A stretch of DNA of 64,000 bases. Source: Galeopsis tetrahit. Taxonomy: Eukaryota > Streptophyta > Magnoliopsida > Lamiales > Lamiaceae. Shown one piece after another: positions 23,085 through 34,299 of the stretch. Below the pieces are notes generated by a model. It searched no databases and was not told the DNA's origin. It saw only the letters and a list, made by a program, of their open reading frames with translations. The position numbers and the translations under genes are program-made. Within the stretch, counting starts at the first letter, position 1. Every line of letters begins with the position of its first letter. Where the stretch lies: contig OY776123.1 of the NCBI GenBank assembly GCA_963675135.1, forward strand, positions 2,606,501-2,670,500, read 5' to 3'.

Positions 23085-24035
23085 TGAAAAAAATGATATT
23101 CTTATTATTGAAATGTGGTAGATTTTGTTATTGAAAAATGTAATTATTATTATTGAAAAGTGGTAGATATTTTAACTGAAAAATGTAGTTTTTATTATTG
23201 AAAGTGGTAGATATTTTAACTGAAAAGTGTAATTCTTATTATTGAAAAGTGGTAGATATTTGAACTGAAAAGTGTAATTCTTATTATTGAAGAGTGGTAG
23301 ATATTTTAACTTAAAAATGTAATTTTTATTATTGAAAAGTGATAGATATTTTGATTGAAAAGTGTAATTCTTATTATTGAAAAGTGGTAGATATTTTAAC
23401 TGAAAAGTGTAATTCTTATTATTGAAAAGTGGTAGATATTTTAACTGAAAAGTGTAATTCTTATTATTGAAAAGTGGTAGATATATTAACTTAAAAATGT
23501 AATTTTTATTATTGAAAAGTGGTAGATATTTGAACTGAAAAGTGTAATTCTTATTATTGAAAAGGGGTAGATATTTTAACTGAAAAGTGTAATTCTTATT
23601 ATTGAAAAGTGAAAATTTTGTTACTGAAAAGTGGTAGATATTTTAACTGAAAAATGTAATTTTTATTATTGAAAAGTGGTAGATATTTTAACTGAAAAGT
23701 GTAATTCTTATTATTGAAAAGTGGAAATTTTGTTACTAAAAAGTGGTAACTATTATTATTGAAATGTGGAAATTTTGTTACTGAAAAGTGGTAGCTATTA
23801 ATAGTGAAAAGTGGTAATTTTGTTACTGAAAAGTGGTAATTATTATTAGTGAAAAGTGGAAATTTTGTTACTGAATAGTGGTAACTGTTATTAGTGAAAA
23901 GTGGAAATTTTATTAATGAAAAGCGGTAATTATTATTAGTGAAAAGTGGAAATTTTGTTACGTGAATAGTGGTAACTGTTATTAGTGAAAAGTGGAAATT
24001 TTATTAATGAAAAGTAGGGACTATTATTATTGAAA
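23085..24035. repeat. AT-rich tandem array, right arm (inverted)
   Basis: Repeats GTAGATATTTTAACTGAAAA then GTGTAATTCTTATTATTGAA AAGTG many times, mostly with a period of about 45 bp. Towards the outside the units shorten to about 34 bp (GTGGAAATTTTGTTACTGAA). It can pair with 22335-22880. Confidence 0.85.
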
Positions 24036-25364
24036 AGTGAGTAATTATTGAAAAGTGGAAGTGAGTAACAAAAAAACAAAAAAAAAAAAAAAAAAAAAAA
24101 AACGAAAAAAAAAAAACGAAAAAAAAAAAGAAAAAAAAAAGTTTGAAAGAATTTGAACACCTCATGCTCATGAGAATTGTAAATTAATTAATTAAGTGAT
24201 AAGAATTGTAAATTAATTAATAAGTTAGAGTGAGAGGATAAAGACAAAAGCATGTGCACCAAACCTGTTTTGGTGCACATGGTGCATTTGAGAATTTCCC
24301 TATATGAACCTAATAACACCCCATAAATATTATATACACTCCAAATGTTAAACACAAAACTTCAAAAATCAAATATTGTCAACTGAATCTTCAAAATTAA
24401 TAAATTTTTTATCTTTTTTTAATTTTGGTTATATTTTATAGGTTTTATTTAGATTTTTTATATTAATTTGAATTTTTACTATTTTTAATTTAATTATTTT
24501 TAGCAATTTATTAAATAGTAAAGAATTGAGGTGTGTATGGTAATAAAAATAGGAAATGTTTAAAAATAATTTAATTATTACTATAAAAAATTAAATTAAA
24601 AAAAAGTAAGAATTTAAATTAATATAAAAAATCTAAATAAAACCTATAAAAATTCACTAAAATCTTAAAAAATTAAACAAAGATAAAAAAAATTAATTAA
24701 TTAAATTAATTTTGAAGGTTTAGTTGATTTTTTACTATTTTTGAACATTTTTAATAAATTAAAAAAAATCAACTTGAAAAATTATTAAATTAAATAAAAA
24801 TAAAAATCTTTAAAAGTATTAAAAAAATCAACTAAAATTTTAAAATTAATTAAATTAAATAATTTTTAGCTGTATTAAAATTTTGAAGATTTAGGTTTTT
24901 TTTAGGTTTTATTTATATTTTTCATGTTAATTTGAATTCTTACTTTTTTAATTAAATTATTTTTGACAATTTATTAAATATGTTTATGATTTTATTTAAC
25001 TATATTTGATTTTTAAATTTTGTGTTTAACATTTTGGGTGTATATAATTTTTACGGGGTTATTAGGCTCATATAATATAAAAGAAATATTGAAAAGGAAA
25101 ATAAAATAAAATAAATTTAAAACTCCATTACTTTATTAATGTTTTATTTGCATTCTAACTTCTATAAAAAAACGTCGAAAATAAGGCTAAATAAAATTTA
25201 AAAATAGTAGAAAATCAACTAAATCTTCAAAACTAATTAAATTAATTAATTTTTTTAGCTTGTTTAATTTTTGAAGATTTAGGTGATTTTTTATAGATTT
25301 TATTTATATTTTTCATATTAATTTGAATTTTTTTTAATTTAATTATATTTGGCAATTTATTAAA

Positions 25365-25649
25365 GGGCTAGTCTTGGGTGAGACCGTCTCACAGAATGAG
25401 ATACGTGAGACGGCCTTCATATATAAAAAGTGATAATGTTTGAACAAAAAGTGATATTGTTTAAGTAAAAAGTGATAGTCACATATGTTAAAAATATTAT
25501 CACTTTTTACTTAAACATTATCATTTTTTTTACAAACCAAAATCTGGAAAAAAAATATGGGTTATCCTACCCAAAATTTTGAAATATGGGTTAAAATGAT
25601 CTGTTTCATAGAAAAAGATCCGTGAGACGGTCTCACACAAATTTTTGCC
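25365..25649. mobile_element. MULE-type MITE nested in the large inverted repeat
   Basis: Exact 9-bp flanks TTTATTAAA (25356-25364, 25650-25658). The ends GGGCTAGTCTTGGGTGAGAC and the complement of GTGAGACGGTCTCACACAAA are inverted repeats with an identical GAGACCGTCTCAC box. The interior has three AAAAAGTGATA repeats followed by their inverted copy. 285 bp, non-coding. Confidence 0.9.
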
Positions 25650-27060
25650 TTTATTAAATAGGAAAGAATTGGGGTGTGTATAGTAATAAAAAATGATTTT
25701 TAAATTTTAGTGTGTTGTGTTTAACATTTGGGGTGTGTATAATATTTTATGGGGTGTGTTTTAAAAAATGGTCTGTTAAATCTGTTATAGCAGGTAACTG
25801 GACCAAAATTAAAATAAATTGAAATTTAGTGGACTAAATTCAAAAAATGGTAATTCGATTGACTAAATTCAAAATCGTGGAAACTTAATGTACTAAAAAA
25901 AATATAATCCCTGCTTGGAAGTTTGGAACAACACTTGCAACTGTTCAAAAGGGAAAGATGAAAGAAGCGTTAGTTTTATTTTTTCTAATAAGGTTAGGGA
26001 TATGTTTAATTTGAATTTTAAGATTCTAAACTCATTCCAACTTTGAAATTTAAAAATGGGTTTTAAAATTCACTCAAAAGTCAAAATCACTCCTATCAAA
26101 TATATTGATTTAATATAAAGTTATATATATTACTCCAATTATTATAATTTGTTTCAATAATAATATAATAATACAATAATATAATACATTCCATCATTAC
26201 ACAATCAACTAACAATAATATAATATAATAGTTAATCTTACCCATTACTCATCAATATTATGTAAGTTGTTGCTTATTTAAATCTATGTGTAATTATTTT
26301 ATTTATGAAATTTATTTCATTATTTTTTTATGAAATTTATGCCATTAATTATTTTTATGAAATTTTATTTATACAAAAATTTACATGCTACACCCTATCA
26401 ATGTATGTGAATTAAAATCTATACAAATTTATTGAATTAAAATCAAAAGGTTAAAAAGACTTGGATTAATTTAAACAACTATGACAACATATTCAACTGA
26501 AAAAATTTAATACTCCACTTTTTTAAAAAAAATTAATACTCCACTTTTTTTAAGCAATGTAAAAAAATTAATTCTATAAACAAATATACTCTGGCTTTTG
26601 TTTTTATGCTTTTGTTTTTATTAAGCCGGGTTACAAAATAAATTTTATTTTTATCACTTCGTTAAGAATCTTTTTATTTATTTTAAATATGACTAAAAAA
26701 AAGAAAACAGAGATTAAACTTGCTCTTGAAAAAAGAAAAAGTAAAAAACACATGAGATCAAGGTTCAGTTGCTTAAATAGAGTTTCACCAAATTAATTTC
26801 ATTTCTCTTAATTTAAGACTATATAAATGACTATATAAATCACATGCACATTTTATTATCTCAAAATCACATATTTAAAAATCTTTCAGTTGTTTTTTGG
26901 GAACTAAGATGTGAAATTCGTAAATTATGTCAGCTATGTTATTTTAAAATGTATAAATATAAGAACATATATTTACATAATCGTACAATAAATTATTTAA
27001 AAAATAGAAATATCTATAATTGATTGATGGCTGTATTATTTTCTCTATTGGTGAAAATCG

Positions 27061-27196
27061 ATTGCATATTTGCATAGTGCAGCCAGCAATTGAACCATAA
27101 TTTTGAAATTATTTTAGTTTGATGATCGATTGCATATTTGCATAGTGCAGCCAGCAACTGAACCATAATTTTGAAATTATTTTAGTTTGATGAGTC
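27061..27196. repeat. 68-bp tandem duplication
   Basis: Units 27061-27128 and 27129-27196 differ by an internal T/C change (CAGCAATTG against CAGCAACTG) and a few bases at the junction end. A recent local duplication. Confidence 0.9.
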
Positions 27197-27406
27197 AAAA
27201 TTTTAATTGAACAATTAAATTCGTATTTAGATTTAAAATTCGATTGCATACAAGAATTTCTCTTGTTTATATACTTCACATTAAGGACCATAAATTTAAA
27301 CTGCATTAACTTACGTGTTGGTTCAATTTCGGCTCGAATAGGCAAAATTTGGGCCAAAATTACATAATAACATTCCTGACATCTAAAATAATACTAGTAT
27401 TTAATA

Positions 27407-27730
27407 CTTCCTCATCTTTTAATAAGTGTCATTTTAGATTTTTTCAACAAATTAAAATTATAAACTGTGGTCGATATCACCCTTCATTAATTATGACTAA
27501 TTTTAATATAGAAATTTTGTTTGATAAAGAATGTAGTTAAGAATGTAGCTAGTATTCATATACCGAATTAATTTTGGTATAAACAATTTTTGTGGAATTT
27601 ATTAATGAAAAATATTTATGGTAAATGAATAAGGATAAAATAGTCAAAATTAAAGAAAAAATCCTAGAATGACACTTATTTTAAAATTAGTTAAAAAGCT
27701 AAAATGACACTTATTAAAAAACGGAGGGAG
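27407..27730. mobile_element. Stowaway-type MITE
   Basis: TA-flanked, with left end CTTCCTCATCTTTTAATAAG and right end TTATTAAAAAACGGAGGGAG. The paired ends and subterminal AGTGTCATTTTAG / CTAAAATGACACTT fit Stowaway. Confidence 0.75.
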
Positions 27731-28027
27731 TAATAATAATAATAAACAGTACAAAGTAGTTTTCTACGTTTATAAAATAATAAAAGTAAATAATTTGTCA
27801 AAACTGAATGAAAAAGACAACATTACACGTGGGAAATCCATATTATGTGCTAATCAGCCTGTTCCGCACGTGGAAGCTAATTAAGATGCTTATAATGAAT
27901 CTGTCACAAAGAAAGAAAATGAGTAATGTCATTAATCACAAAATGATGTATCTTTTAATATTTATTTGACATGCATGCAATTAAATGTATTTTTGCGTAC
28001 TGAATATAAATTTTATTTTAGATCTGA

Positions 28028-29129
28028 TTAAGCATATCTAACTATAAAAAAAAAAGTACTAAAATCGAAATTAAGGGAGATATTGGGAATATTCAAACCT
28101 TTCCAAGAAGAGAAGGCATTATGACTAATAGAAGAAGCAGTGAGGGTGTGAAGGGCATTAAATAAGGCACTCTCTGGGGTACGATTCAATTCCATGACAA
28201 CCATATGCATGCTATTCCCGTTCTTGAAGTGTATGTGGTTGTTCGGGTGACTCGTCTTGCACCCCGCGTGATTCTCAAACACTTCAGCAGTAATCGTCTA
28301 CAACACAGAGTATTATATAAGTCGTTTTCATACTAAGACTTACCATGAAAGTAAAAAGTTTGGCCCATGATTCAGCTTACTTTAGAGTAATATAACACAA
28401 AGTATTATATAAGTCGTTTTCATACTAAGACTTATCATGAAAGTAAAAAGACCACTAGTACGAATTCTTGGGCCCATAATTCGACTTACTTTAGAGTAAT
28501 TACACGATTCGCAACCGCAGAGGTAGCAAGGTCCTTGAATCTTTCCTGGAAGCTCTATCTAACAAAATGTTATAGTAGATGAAAACATCAACAAATCATG
28601 CATGACATTATGAAGATGTAAAAGAAAATACTCCCTCCGTCCACCAAAAGTATTCGCATATCAGTGGTTGCTTTTAAAAAATGAAATGAGCACAATTTTG
28701 GTGGACAGACCGCTAAGAAAAAATGAGCATACTTATGATGAACGAAATTTTTTTTTTTACCTTTTTTGTTTTAGAAACATATGTCACTACAACTCCATCC
28801 AACATACCCGTGGCTGTTAAAGTCCTGACATTAGGTAGTAATTTTGCACTTATTTTCTTGGGTGTAGCTTTTCTAGGTTTAGGCAACTTAGTATTTTTCT
28901 TGGTGTGGTTTGTGTTTTTAATGAGATGCGGTTCATATAGTAGAGTATAACTGGATTCTGGTCTTGACAAATAAGCCAAAGCTTTTTTATACCTGTCAAC
29001 CCAACAAATATGGCATTGTCAGGTGTAAAGTACGAAAGTTGATATAAAAAAAATGTGAAGCTAATTTTACCTTTCAGACGGATCCGTGTCGGGGGGTTTG
29101 GGTTTGGCTGGATCCACATTTGATCCCAT
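28028..29129 (-). CDS. small TDBD (Tify-binding-domain)-like protein, intact copy 1
   Basis: Four exons keep frame with GT..AG borders: 29071-29129, 28761-28992, 28490-28558, 28028-28297, giving 209 residues. Exon 1 encodes MGSNVDPAKPKP. Exon 2 is Lys/Pro-rich and ends with TATGMLDGVVVTYVSK. Exon 3 encodes IELPGKIQGPCYLCGCESC. Exon 4 encodes FENHAGCKTSHPNNHIHFKN and a helical tail. The order GMLDG..V.Y, G..YLCGC.SCNYSK, F..HAGCKTKHPNNHI is what I know from the TDBD (PF16135-like) region of larger plant nuclear proteins of the At5g59830/At5g13660 kind. The Cys/His set suggests a zinc-binding fold. Here the domain stands almost alone. The last exon may be spliced on: GGTTTGAAT follows the conserved SSWK, in which case the C-terminus differs. 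Degenerate copies lie upstream (31853-34299, 36117-40232). Confidence 0.75.
28631..28715. mobile_element. Stowaway-like MITE, decayed, in TDBD intron
   Basis: TA followed by CTCCCTCCGTCCACCAAAAG at the left. The right end (TTTTGGTGGACAGACCG) still pairs with it but has lost the GGAGGGAG terminus. It lies in the intron between exons 2 and 3. Confidence 0.6.
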
Positions 29130-29541
29130 GTTTACTCTTAAGCTGAAAAAAACAAACACACAAATATTCATAAAAAAAATCTTCGTCCCTTCAATTCTTA
29201 CTCTCTTTGTCCATTGATTCCATAAAAAATTGTAGTAAGATAAAATAAAACAAACACACAAAGTAATTAATTATCTCTATAAATAATATAAATAAAAAAA
29301 TGGGCACACTTTTTTAGAGGAATATCCGACTACTGATTATCGAAGTCGAATGACACAATCTTTTATTCTGTGAACAATACTCACTCAAGTTACAATAAAA
29401 ATAGTCGAAACTTAATAGTTCTAATTTAATATTCAACATTTCATTATATTATTCTCCACATCGATCACAATACCTGTAATTTGTAATTTGTGTTCAAAAG
29501 TTACGTAGAAAGCTTTTATTGATCGACAAATGTATATTTTC

Positions 29542-29727
29542 GACAACTTTTTATCGACAAAAATATCAGAAATTTTTAAAAATTGGATAAATTAGGTACA
29601 ATATTGTTGAAAAAAAGTAAATTAAATTAAACCTGACAACTTTTTATCGACAAAAATATCAGAAATTTTAAAAAATTTGATAAATTATGTACAATATTGT
29701 TGAAAAAAAGTAAATTAAATTAAACCT
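29542..29727. repeat. 93-bp tandem duplication upstream of TDBD copy 1
   Basis: Units 29542-29634 and 29635-29727, each starting GACAACTTTTTATCGACAAA and ending TTAAATTAAACCT, differ at only a few positions. About 410 bp upstream of the TDBD start codon. Confidence 0.85.
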
Positions 29728-29765
29728 GCGAAGGAAAGGTATGTCGAGAGAGAAAGGGAATGGAG

Positions 29766-29919
29766 TGCGGCGGAGAGGACCGCAGTGGGTGCGACGGCGG
29801 AGAGGACCGCAGTGGGTGCGGCGGCGGAGAGGACCGCCAGCAGATGCGACGGCGGAGAGGACCGCAGTGGGTGCGGCGGCGGAGAGGACCGCCAGCAGAT
29901 GCGACGGCGGAGAGGGCAG
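29766..29919. repeat. GC-rich 27/28-bp minisatellite
   Basis: About six units of GCGACGGCGGAGAGGACCGC followed by AGTGGGT or CAGCAGAT. It stands out sharply from the AT-rich surroundings. The Arg-rich reading frames that run through it come from the repeat. A single related unit (GCGGAGAGGAGCGGTGGCGC) is at about 54359 in the flank of copy 3. Confidence 0.9.
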
Positions 29920-29929
29920 CTTCTTTGGA

Positions 29930-31852
29930 GAAAGATAATTTATCTAACTTCTTTAGAGGAAGATAAATTAGGTTTTGTGGGCCGTGTATTTATTAGTTGG
30001 AGTTATAAGAGTTGGGTCTGGGTAATTTAAGAAAAGTGTATCTACTAAATATTTTTTTTGGAAAGTATATCAAACCTAATTGGAATTGGAGCGGCAAATA
30101 ACTCACGTATTTTTGGAAACATTGAAGCTGTTTTAAAATAGGTTCAAATTTGTAAATCTACTAAAAAAATAAAAATTATAGCCATATATATATATATAAC
30201 AATAATTGAATAAACAATTACTATAATTTTATTTATAAAAGTAATCAAGTATAAAAAATTACAAATGGTGGGAAACTTCCTTATATACAATATATGTTGT
30301 ATGTTTACCTATTTTTCTAAGTACTATTTAAAAAAAAATTACCGTACATTTGTGAATTTATTAATTTATGTACTTTTTGCCATTATATCTATCTATATAT
30401 ATATTATAGTATAACTTATAATTTGAGGTATTATAATTATACATTTTTTAAATTATTTAAATGTAACTTAAATCAATTTGAGCCAATGCAATATTAGTTG
30501 TCGACTCGACGTCGTCCTTAATTTGAGATATTTAAATTATAACATCAATCTATTTATAGAAATTACCGATCTAATAGTCAAATGATATATAATTTAAATT
30601 TATATCTAATACGGTCATAATAATGAATTATTAATGTCTATAAATTATATGAATTTAAAATTTTATGCTTTACATAGTGTGAATAAAATTATATAATTGT
30701 TTCGCATGAAATCATTATTATAACATTGTTACAACATAATATATTATTAATAAAAGATGGAGTACATATTTATTTTGAATACAAATATTTTTCGTACGTA
30801 TATAGTATTCATAAATTTTGAATTTTTTGTTATTTACTAAGTCAATGAAATGAAAGAATCTAATCAGTGTTTAGTAAGTTTTAAAAATTAGAAAAAAAAA
30901 AGTCGTTAATGTTTCGAAAATAAATACTCCATATACATAATATTAAAAATTCTATAAAACTCAAATCAAATAAAAAGATAATCTAATAAATATTATTCAA
31001 ATAAATAAGTTTTCATATTCCTTAATGTTGAAATTATACATAATTTATTTCCATAAATATTGAAATTTATATTTACTAAGTTAATGAAAAAAAGTTAATC
31101 TAATAAATGTTAATTCATAAGTTTAAAATTTTAAATATAATTGACATTATTAACGAACATGATTAATTTCCATTGGAAGGATATTTCCATAAATTTCAAA
31201 CTCAAATGGCTTGATTTACGCTTTCCATAACATGAAATATCTTTGCAAATGAAAATCAAATATGTGCTTAAAGACAATATTTTTTATAATATTTAATTTT
31301 TTTAATTAAATTAAATTAAATTTAAGTTGTAATTTTAATTTTAATTATTTAGACAAAGACAATATATGTAGTACTCCGTATATAAAAGCGTTAGACATAA
31401 ATTTCGTTAACATTTTTAATTTTAAGTCACAAATTAGCTTATACTTTGTAGTGGATTTTGTAAGAGAGGCATTAAAATATATAGAAGGTAAACATGCTTA
31501 TTTTATATTTAGCAACTTCAACAATAATAAAAAAATGAGTTAACCTCAATTTAAATTAATTAAGATTTGAAAATTTTAACCTAGAGATAGTTTTTATTTT
31601 AAATTTCATAAATTTACACAATTATTGTTGTGATATGAGAATATATCTTTGACTAATTTTGAATCCGTATTTATTTTCGCATCAAATATTTACTACGTTT
31701 AATTAAATTACAATCACCAAAATTTTGAATAATGTTCATAAATGAAAAAAATTATGTCACTGCAATTCATAAATGAAATATACAACGCATAATTTAGACG
31801 ACCAACGATGGATTCTTGTATAAGAGATTCTAGTATAAGAGAAATTGTTTAC
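29930..31852. other. duplicated flanks between TDBD copies 1 and 2
   Basis: AT-rich, no gene. 29930-30620 (upstream of copy 1) matches 54206-54517 plus 55541-55570. About 30900-31845 (downstream of copy 2) matches about 35277-36110 (downstream of copy 3), with shared landmarks such as TATAAAAGCGTTA, CTTATACTTTGTAGTGGATT and GGTAAACATGCTTA. These matches define the duplicated unit beyond the exons. Confidence 0.65.
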
Positions 31853-31885
31853 CTTTTTTGTTTTTGAAACATATGTCACTGCAAC

Positions 31886-32430
31886 CAGTGACGGACCTAA
31901 GTGATGCCCAGGGGGGCCCGTGGGCCCCCCACTAATTTTGTAAATTTGTTAGGGGTATTTTGGTAATTTCACACATATTAAAATTAATACTCTATTTTAT
32001 AATTATTTGCACATTTCTAATATAAAAATAATCCATAAAATTAATATATATCCGAACATCATTTTATTTTAAAATCGTCACTCATTTTATCCTAAATTTC
32101 ACTAAATTTATTTTACATCCTACTAAATCCTCCTCCACCTTATCAAATCACTCAAAATACGCTTTCTTATTTGACACTACACCACTAAATTCAATTGTTT
32201 TTTAAAGTGAATTGGTTAAAATGTGCAAGTTATCACGGGACGGAGGGAATATTAACTTGTACCAAAACATAGCAAAAGTCAACTTATCCGATCAATTTAA
32301 TTTAATGGAATGTGACGTATTGATAATTTTATAATGTGAAATTTTAATGAAAATAATGAATACATATTTTTTTATTTTTATAATAATGTTAATCGGGCCC
32401 CCCTACCAAAAATTTCTGGGTCCGTCACTG
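31886..32430. mobile_element. hAT-type MITE in exon 2 of TDBD copy 2
   Basis: Exact 8-bp target duplication ACTGCAAC (31878-31885, 32431-32438). The ends CAGTGACGGACC and GGTCCGTCACTG are perfect 12-bp inverted repeats, followed by GGGGGGCCCGTGGGCCCCCC near the left end and GGGCCCCCC on the right. 545 bp, carrying a nested Stowaway MITE. No transposase. Confidence 0.9.
31990..32249. mobile_element. Stowaway-type MITE nested inside the hAT MITE
   Basis: TA-flanked; the left end (CTCTATTTTATAATTATTTG) has drifted but the right end still reads GGGACGGAGGGAA. The subterminal TTTGCACATTT / AAAATGTGCAAG phrases pair. Confidence 0.65.
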
Positions 32431-32528
32431 ACTGCAACTCCATCCAACATACCCGTTATTGTTAAAGTCCTGACATTAGGTAGTAATTTTACATTTATTT
32501 TCTTAGGTGTAGCTTTTATGGGTTTAGG

Positions 32529-33393
32529 ACAATAAAAAGGTTTTTGGATTAAAAAGAAAGAAAAAGATAAAAGCCATTAGTTCACAAGCTGAAATCAGAG
32601 GTCGGGTTACCATCAAAAAATGGTGCAACCCTAAATACGACCTAACAATAAAAGCGATAATAAATTCCGAAAAAACTACTCAATCTAGGAATCTAGAATC
32701 AGGTGAAGGACTATGGGGGTCAAACGCATCGCCCCTACTACCCTTGAACTTGGAGATGCGGGAGAAATCATTATCAAGCCCTGTTGGTTGGCTGATAGTG
32801 TAGTTCGTGCATTTTCTGGCGTTGAATTCATTGAATAGGCTCACCCCAGGCATCCTAGGGCTACCCCGTTTCTTCTTGGAACGGGTCGGGGCTGCTCGAG
32901 TAGGGGATGGAGCGTTGTTGGCAGAAGCCTCCAAGTTCGGGCTGTTGTCGGTCGCTGCAGCCACGGGATCCTCTAAAGGTTCATCCGTGCTAAGACTAGA
33001 GAAGGAGTTGCTCAATGGGACCGGATCAACTTCAGTATCCGAGGAGTATCCGAGGAGGGGTTCTGCGGGGGCGCTCTGGGATGGAGGTCAGAGGGAGAAG
33101 GCCTCAACCGTCTCCTATGTCGGGTCCTACCACGGGAGTCGTCGCGAGGGGGCGGCGGAGCCTGTCCCATAGCGCAACGAGCATACACGTGTCCAACTAC
33201 CTTACAGTGGTTGCAGAACTACGGAAGCTGCTCATAAAGAACCTCCACCGTCACCGAATCGTCCTCACATTCAAGGACCAGATGCTTTAAAAAAAGTTGT
33301 TTCATATCCACCTCGACCAAGATTCTAGCATACTGAGCCATGATCTTGGCTGTTGTGTGACCGTCCATTTTAATGAGCTTGCCAACCGCCGAA
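32529..33393 (-). pseudogene. LINE ORF1 fragment (DUF4283/zinc-knuckle type)
   Basis: GC-richer than its surroundings. Minus-strand translation gives GHTTAKIMAQYARILVEVDM, then a stretch ending YEQLP-stop, then the zinc knuckle CNHCKVVGHVYARC (about 33173-33214), then a Ser/Pro-rich tail. The knuckle after a DUF4283-like strand is typical of plant L1 LINE ORF1. An in-frame stop just before the knuckle and frame changes after it show decay. It interrupts exon 2 of TDBD copy 2; no reverse transcriptase part is present. Confidence 0.65.
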
Positions 33394-33510
33394 ACTTAGT
33401 ATTTTCCTTGTATTTTCCTTGTTGTTTGTGATTGCAATGAGATGTGGTTCATAGAGTAGAGTATAACTAATTTTATGATTTTGACAAATGAGTCAAAGTT
33501 TTTTTTATAC

Positions 33511-34058
33511 GCTAAAGTCTTGTATGTACTCAACACCGTGTACTTGAGTAGACTTTGACTAGTTAAATGTTGACTGTTGATCGGTCAAACTTTGACTTTT
33601 TTGATTTATTTTGTTTTTTTTTTTTTTTTTTTGAAAAAGTGTATTTTTGTTTTTTTAATGAAAAATGTATGTTAATATATTGAAAAGTGCAACATTATTT
33701 TTAATGAAAAGTGTATGTTTTTTTTTTTTACGGAAATGAAAAGTGTATGTTATTATAACTTAAAAGTGTATGAACTTTTAATTAAAAATGTAAGTTATAT
33801 ATTAATGAAAAGTGTATGTTATTATAACTGGAAAGTGTATGATCTATTAATGAAAAATGTATGTTATTATAACTGCAAAATGTATGTATGTTATTATAAT
33901 TGAAAAGTGTATGCTAATGATACACCTTTTGGTTGGCAAACCACTAGACTACAATAACCTTTGTTAAGTATTGTGTTATTTATCCTATATATACGCAATT
34001 TTGTTTATATGACTGGACTCAAGTACACCGTGTATTTGAGTACACAACAGTCCAACCC
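33511..34058. mobile_element. MULE-type MITE in exon 2 of TDBD copy 2
   Basis: Exact 9-bp flanks TTTTTATAC (33502-33510, 34059-34067). The ends GCTAAAGTCTTGTATGTACT and the complement of GTACACAACAGTCCAACCC are inverted repeats of about 40 bp, including CGTGTACTTGAGT. The interior (33640-33915) repeats GAAAAGTGTATGTTATTATA about ten times. 548 bp, non-coding. Confidence 0.9.
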
Positions 34059-34299
34059 TTTTTATACCTGTCAACCCAACACATATGACATGGTCAAATA
34101 CTAGGCACGACAAGTGTAAAGTACGAAAGTTGATATAAAGAAAACGTGACGCTAGTCTTACTTCCGTTTTACTTGACTATTTAGGTGCATGACAAGTGTA
34201 AAGTACGAAACTTGATATAAAGAAAATGTGACGCTAGTTTTACCTGCTGGACGGATCCATGTCCGGTTTGGGTTTGGCCGAATCCACATTTAATCCCAT

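Larger units (their letters stand above)
21696..24300. mobile_element. 2.6 kb MULE-type element with internal satellite hairpin
   Basis: Exact 9-bp flanks TATATGAAC (21687-21695, 24301-24309). The ends GAGTTGGTCTCCTGTGCAC and the complement of GTGCATTTGAGAATTTCCC are imperfect inverted repeats, with paired GTGCAC boxes just inside. The interior is a T-rich tract with GTTTTTTTTTCC-like units (about 21856-22340), a tandem array on one strand (22335-22880), an AT-rich centre, the same array inverted (23085-24035) and a matching A-rich tract (24065-24140). There is no transposase. A relative lies at 54518-55540. Confidence 0.85.
21160..25906. mobile_element. large inverted-repeat element, split by two later insertions
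   Basis: The left arm (21160-21695) reads as the reverse complement of the right arm (about 25069-25906) once the 285-bp insertion at 25365 is removed. Matching landmarks are TTTTTTTTAGT, GAATTTAGTCCA, CTGCTATAGCAG against CTGTTATAGCAG, CACACCCCAATT and ATATTTCTTTTATATTATATGA. The inner part (24310-25068) is also palindromic: CTAATAACACCCCATAAA at its start pairs with the complement of GGGGTTATTAG at its end. Removing the two nested MULEs leaves about 1.8 kb that is almost all hairpin. No transposase ORF and no clear flanking duplication were found. Confidence 0.7.
25907..28027. other. gene-free AT-rich spacer
   Basis: Contains a 68-bp tandem duplication (27061-27196) and a Stowaway MITE (27407-27730). 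The rest is low-complexity AT-rich DNA without recognisable genes. Confidence 0.6.
31853..34299 (-). pseudogene. TDBD copy 2: exons 1-2 only, broken by three insertions
   Basis: Exon 1 (34244-34299) keeps the start codon and donor but is one codon shorter than in copy 1. The exon 2 sequence is scattered in four pieces, about 34059-34064, 33394-33510, 32431-32528 and 31853-31885. They are separated by a MULE (33511-34058), a LINE fragment (32529-33393) and a hAT MITE (31886-32430). The exon 2 donor is still GT. Exons 3 and 4, which carry the Cys/His residues, are absent downstream. It cannot make a TDBD protein. Confidence 0.8.

Noticed and set aside
22335..24035. Repeat-spacer look resembling a CRISPR array
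   Set aside because: Units are contiguous degenerate tandem copies without unique spacers, are inverted in two halves, and lie in a plant nuclear transposon.
29741..30030. Arg/Gly-rich overlapping frames
   Set aside because: All follow the 27/28-bp minisatellite; open frames result from its GC-rich composition.
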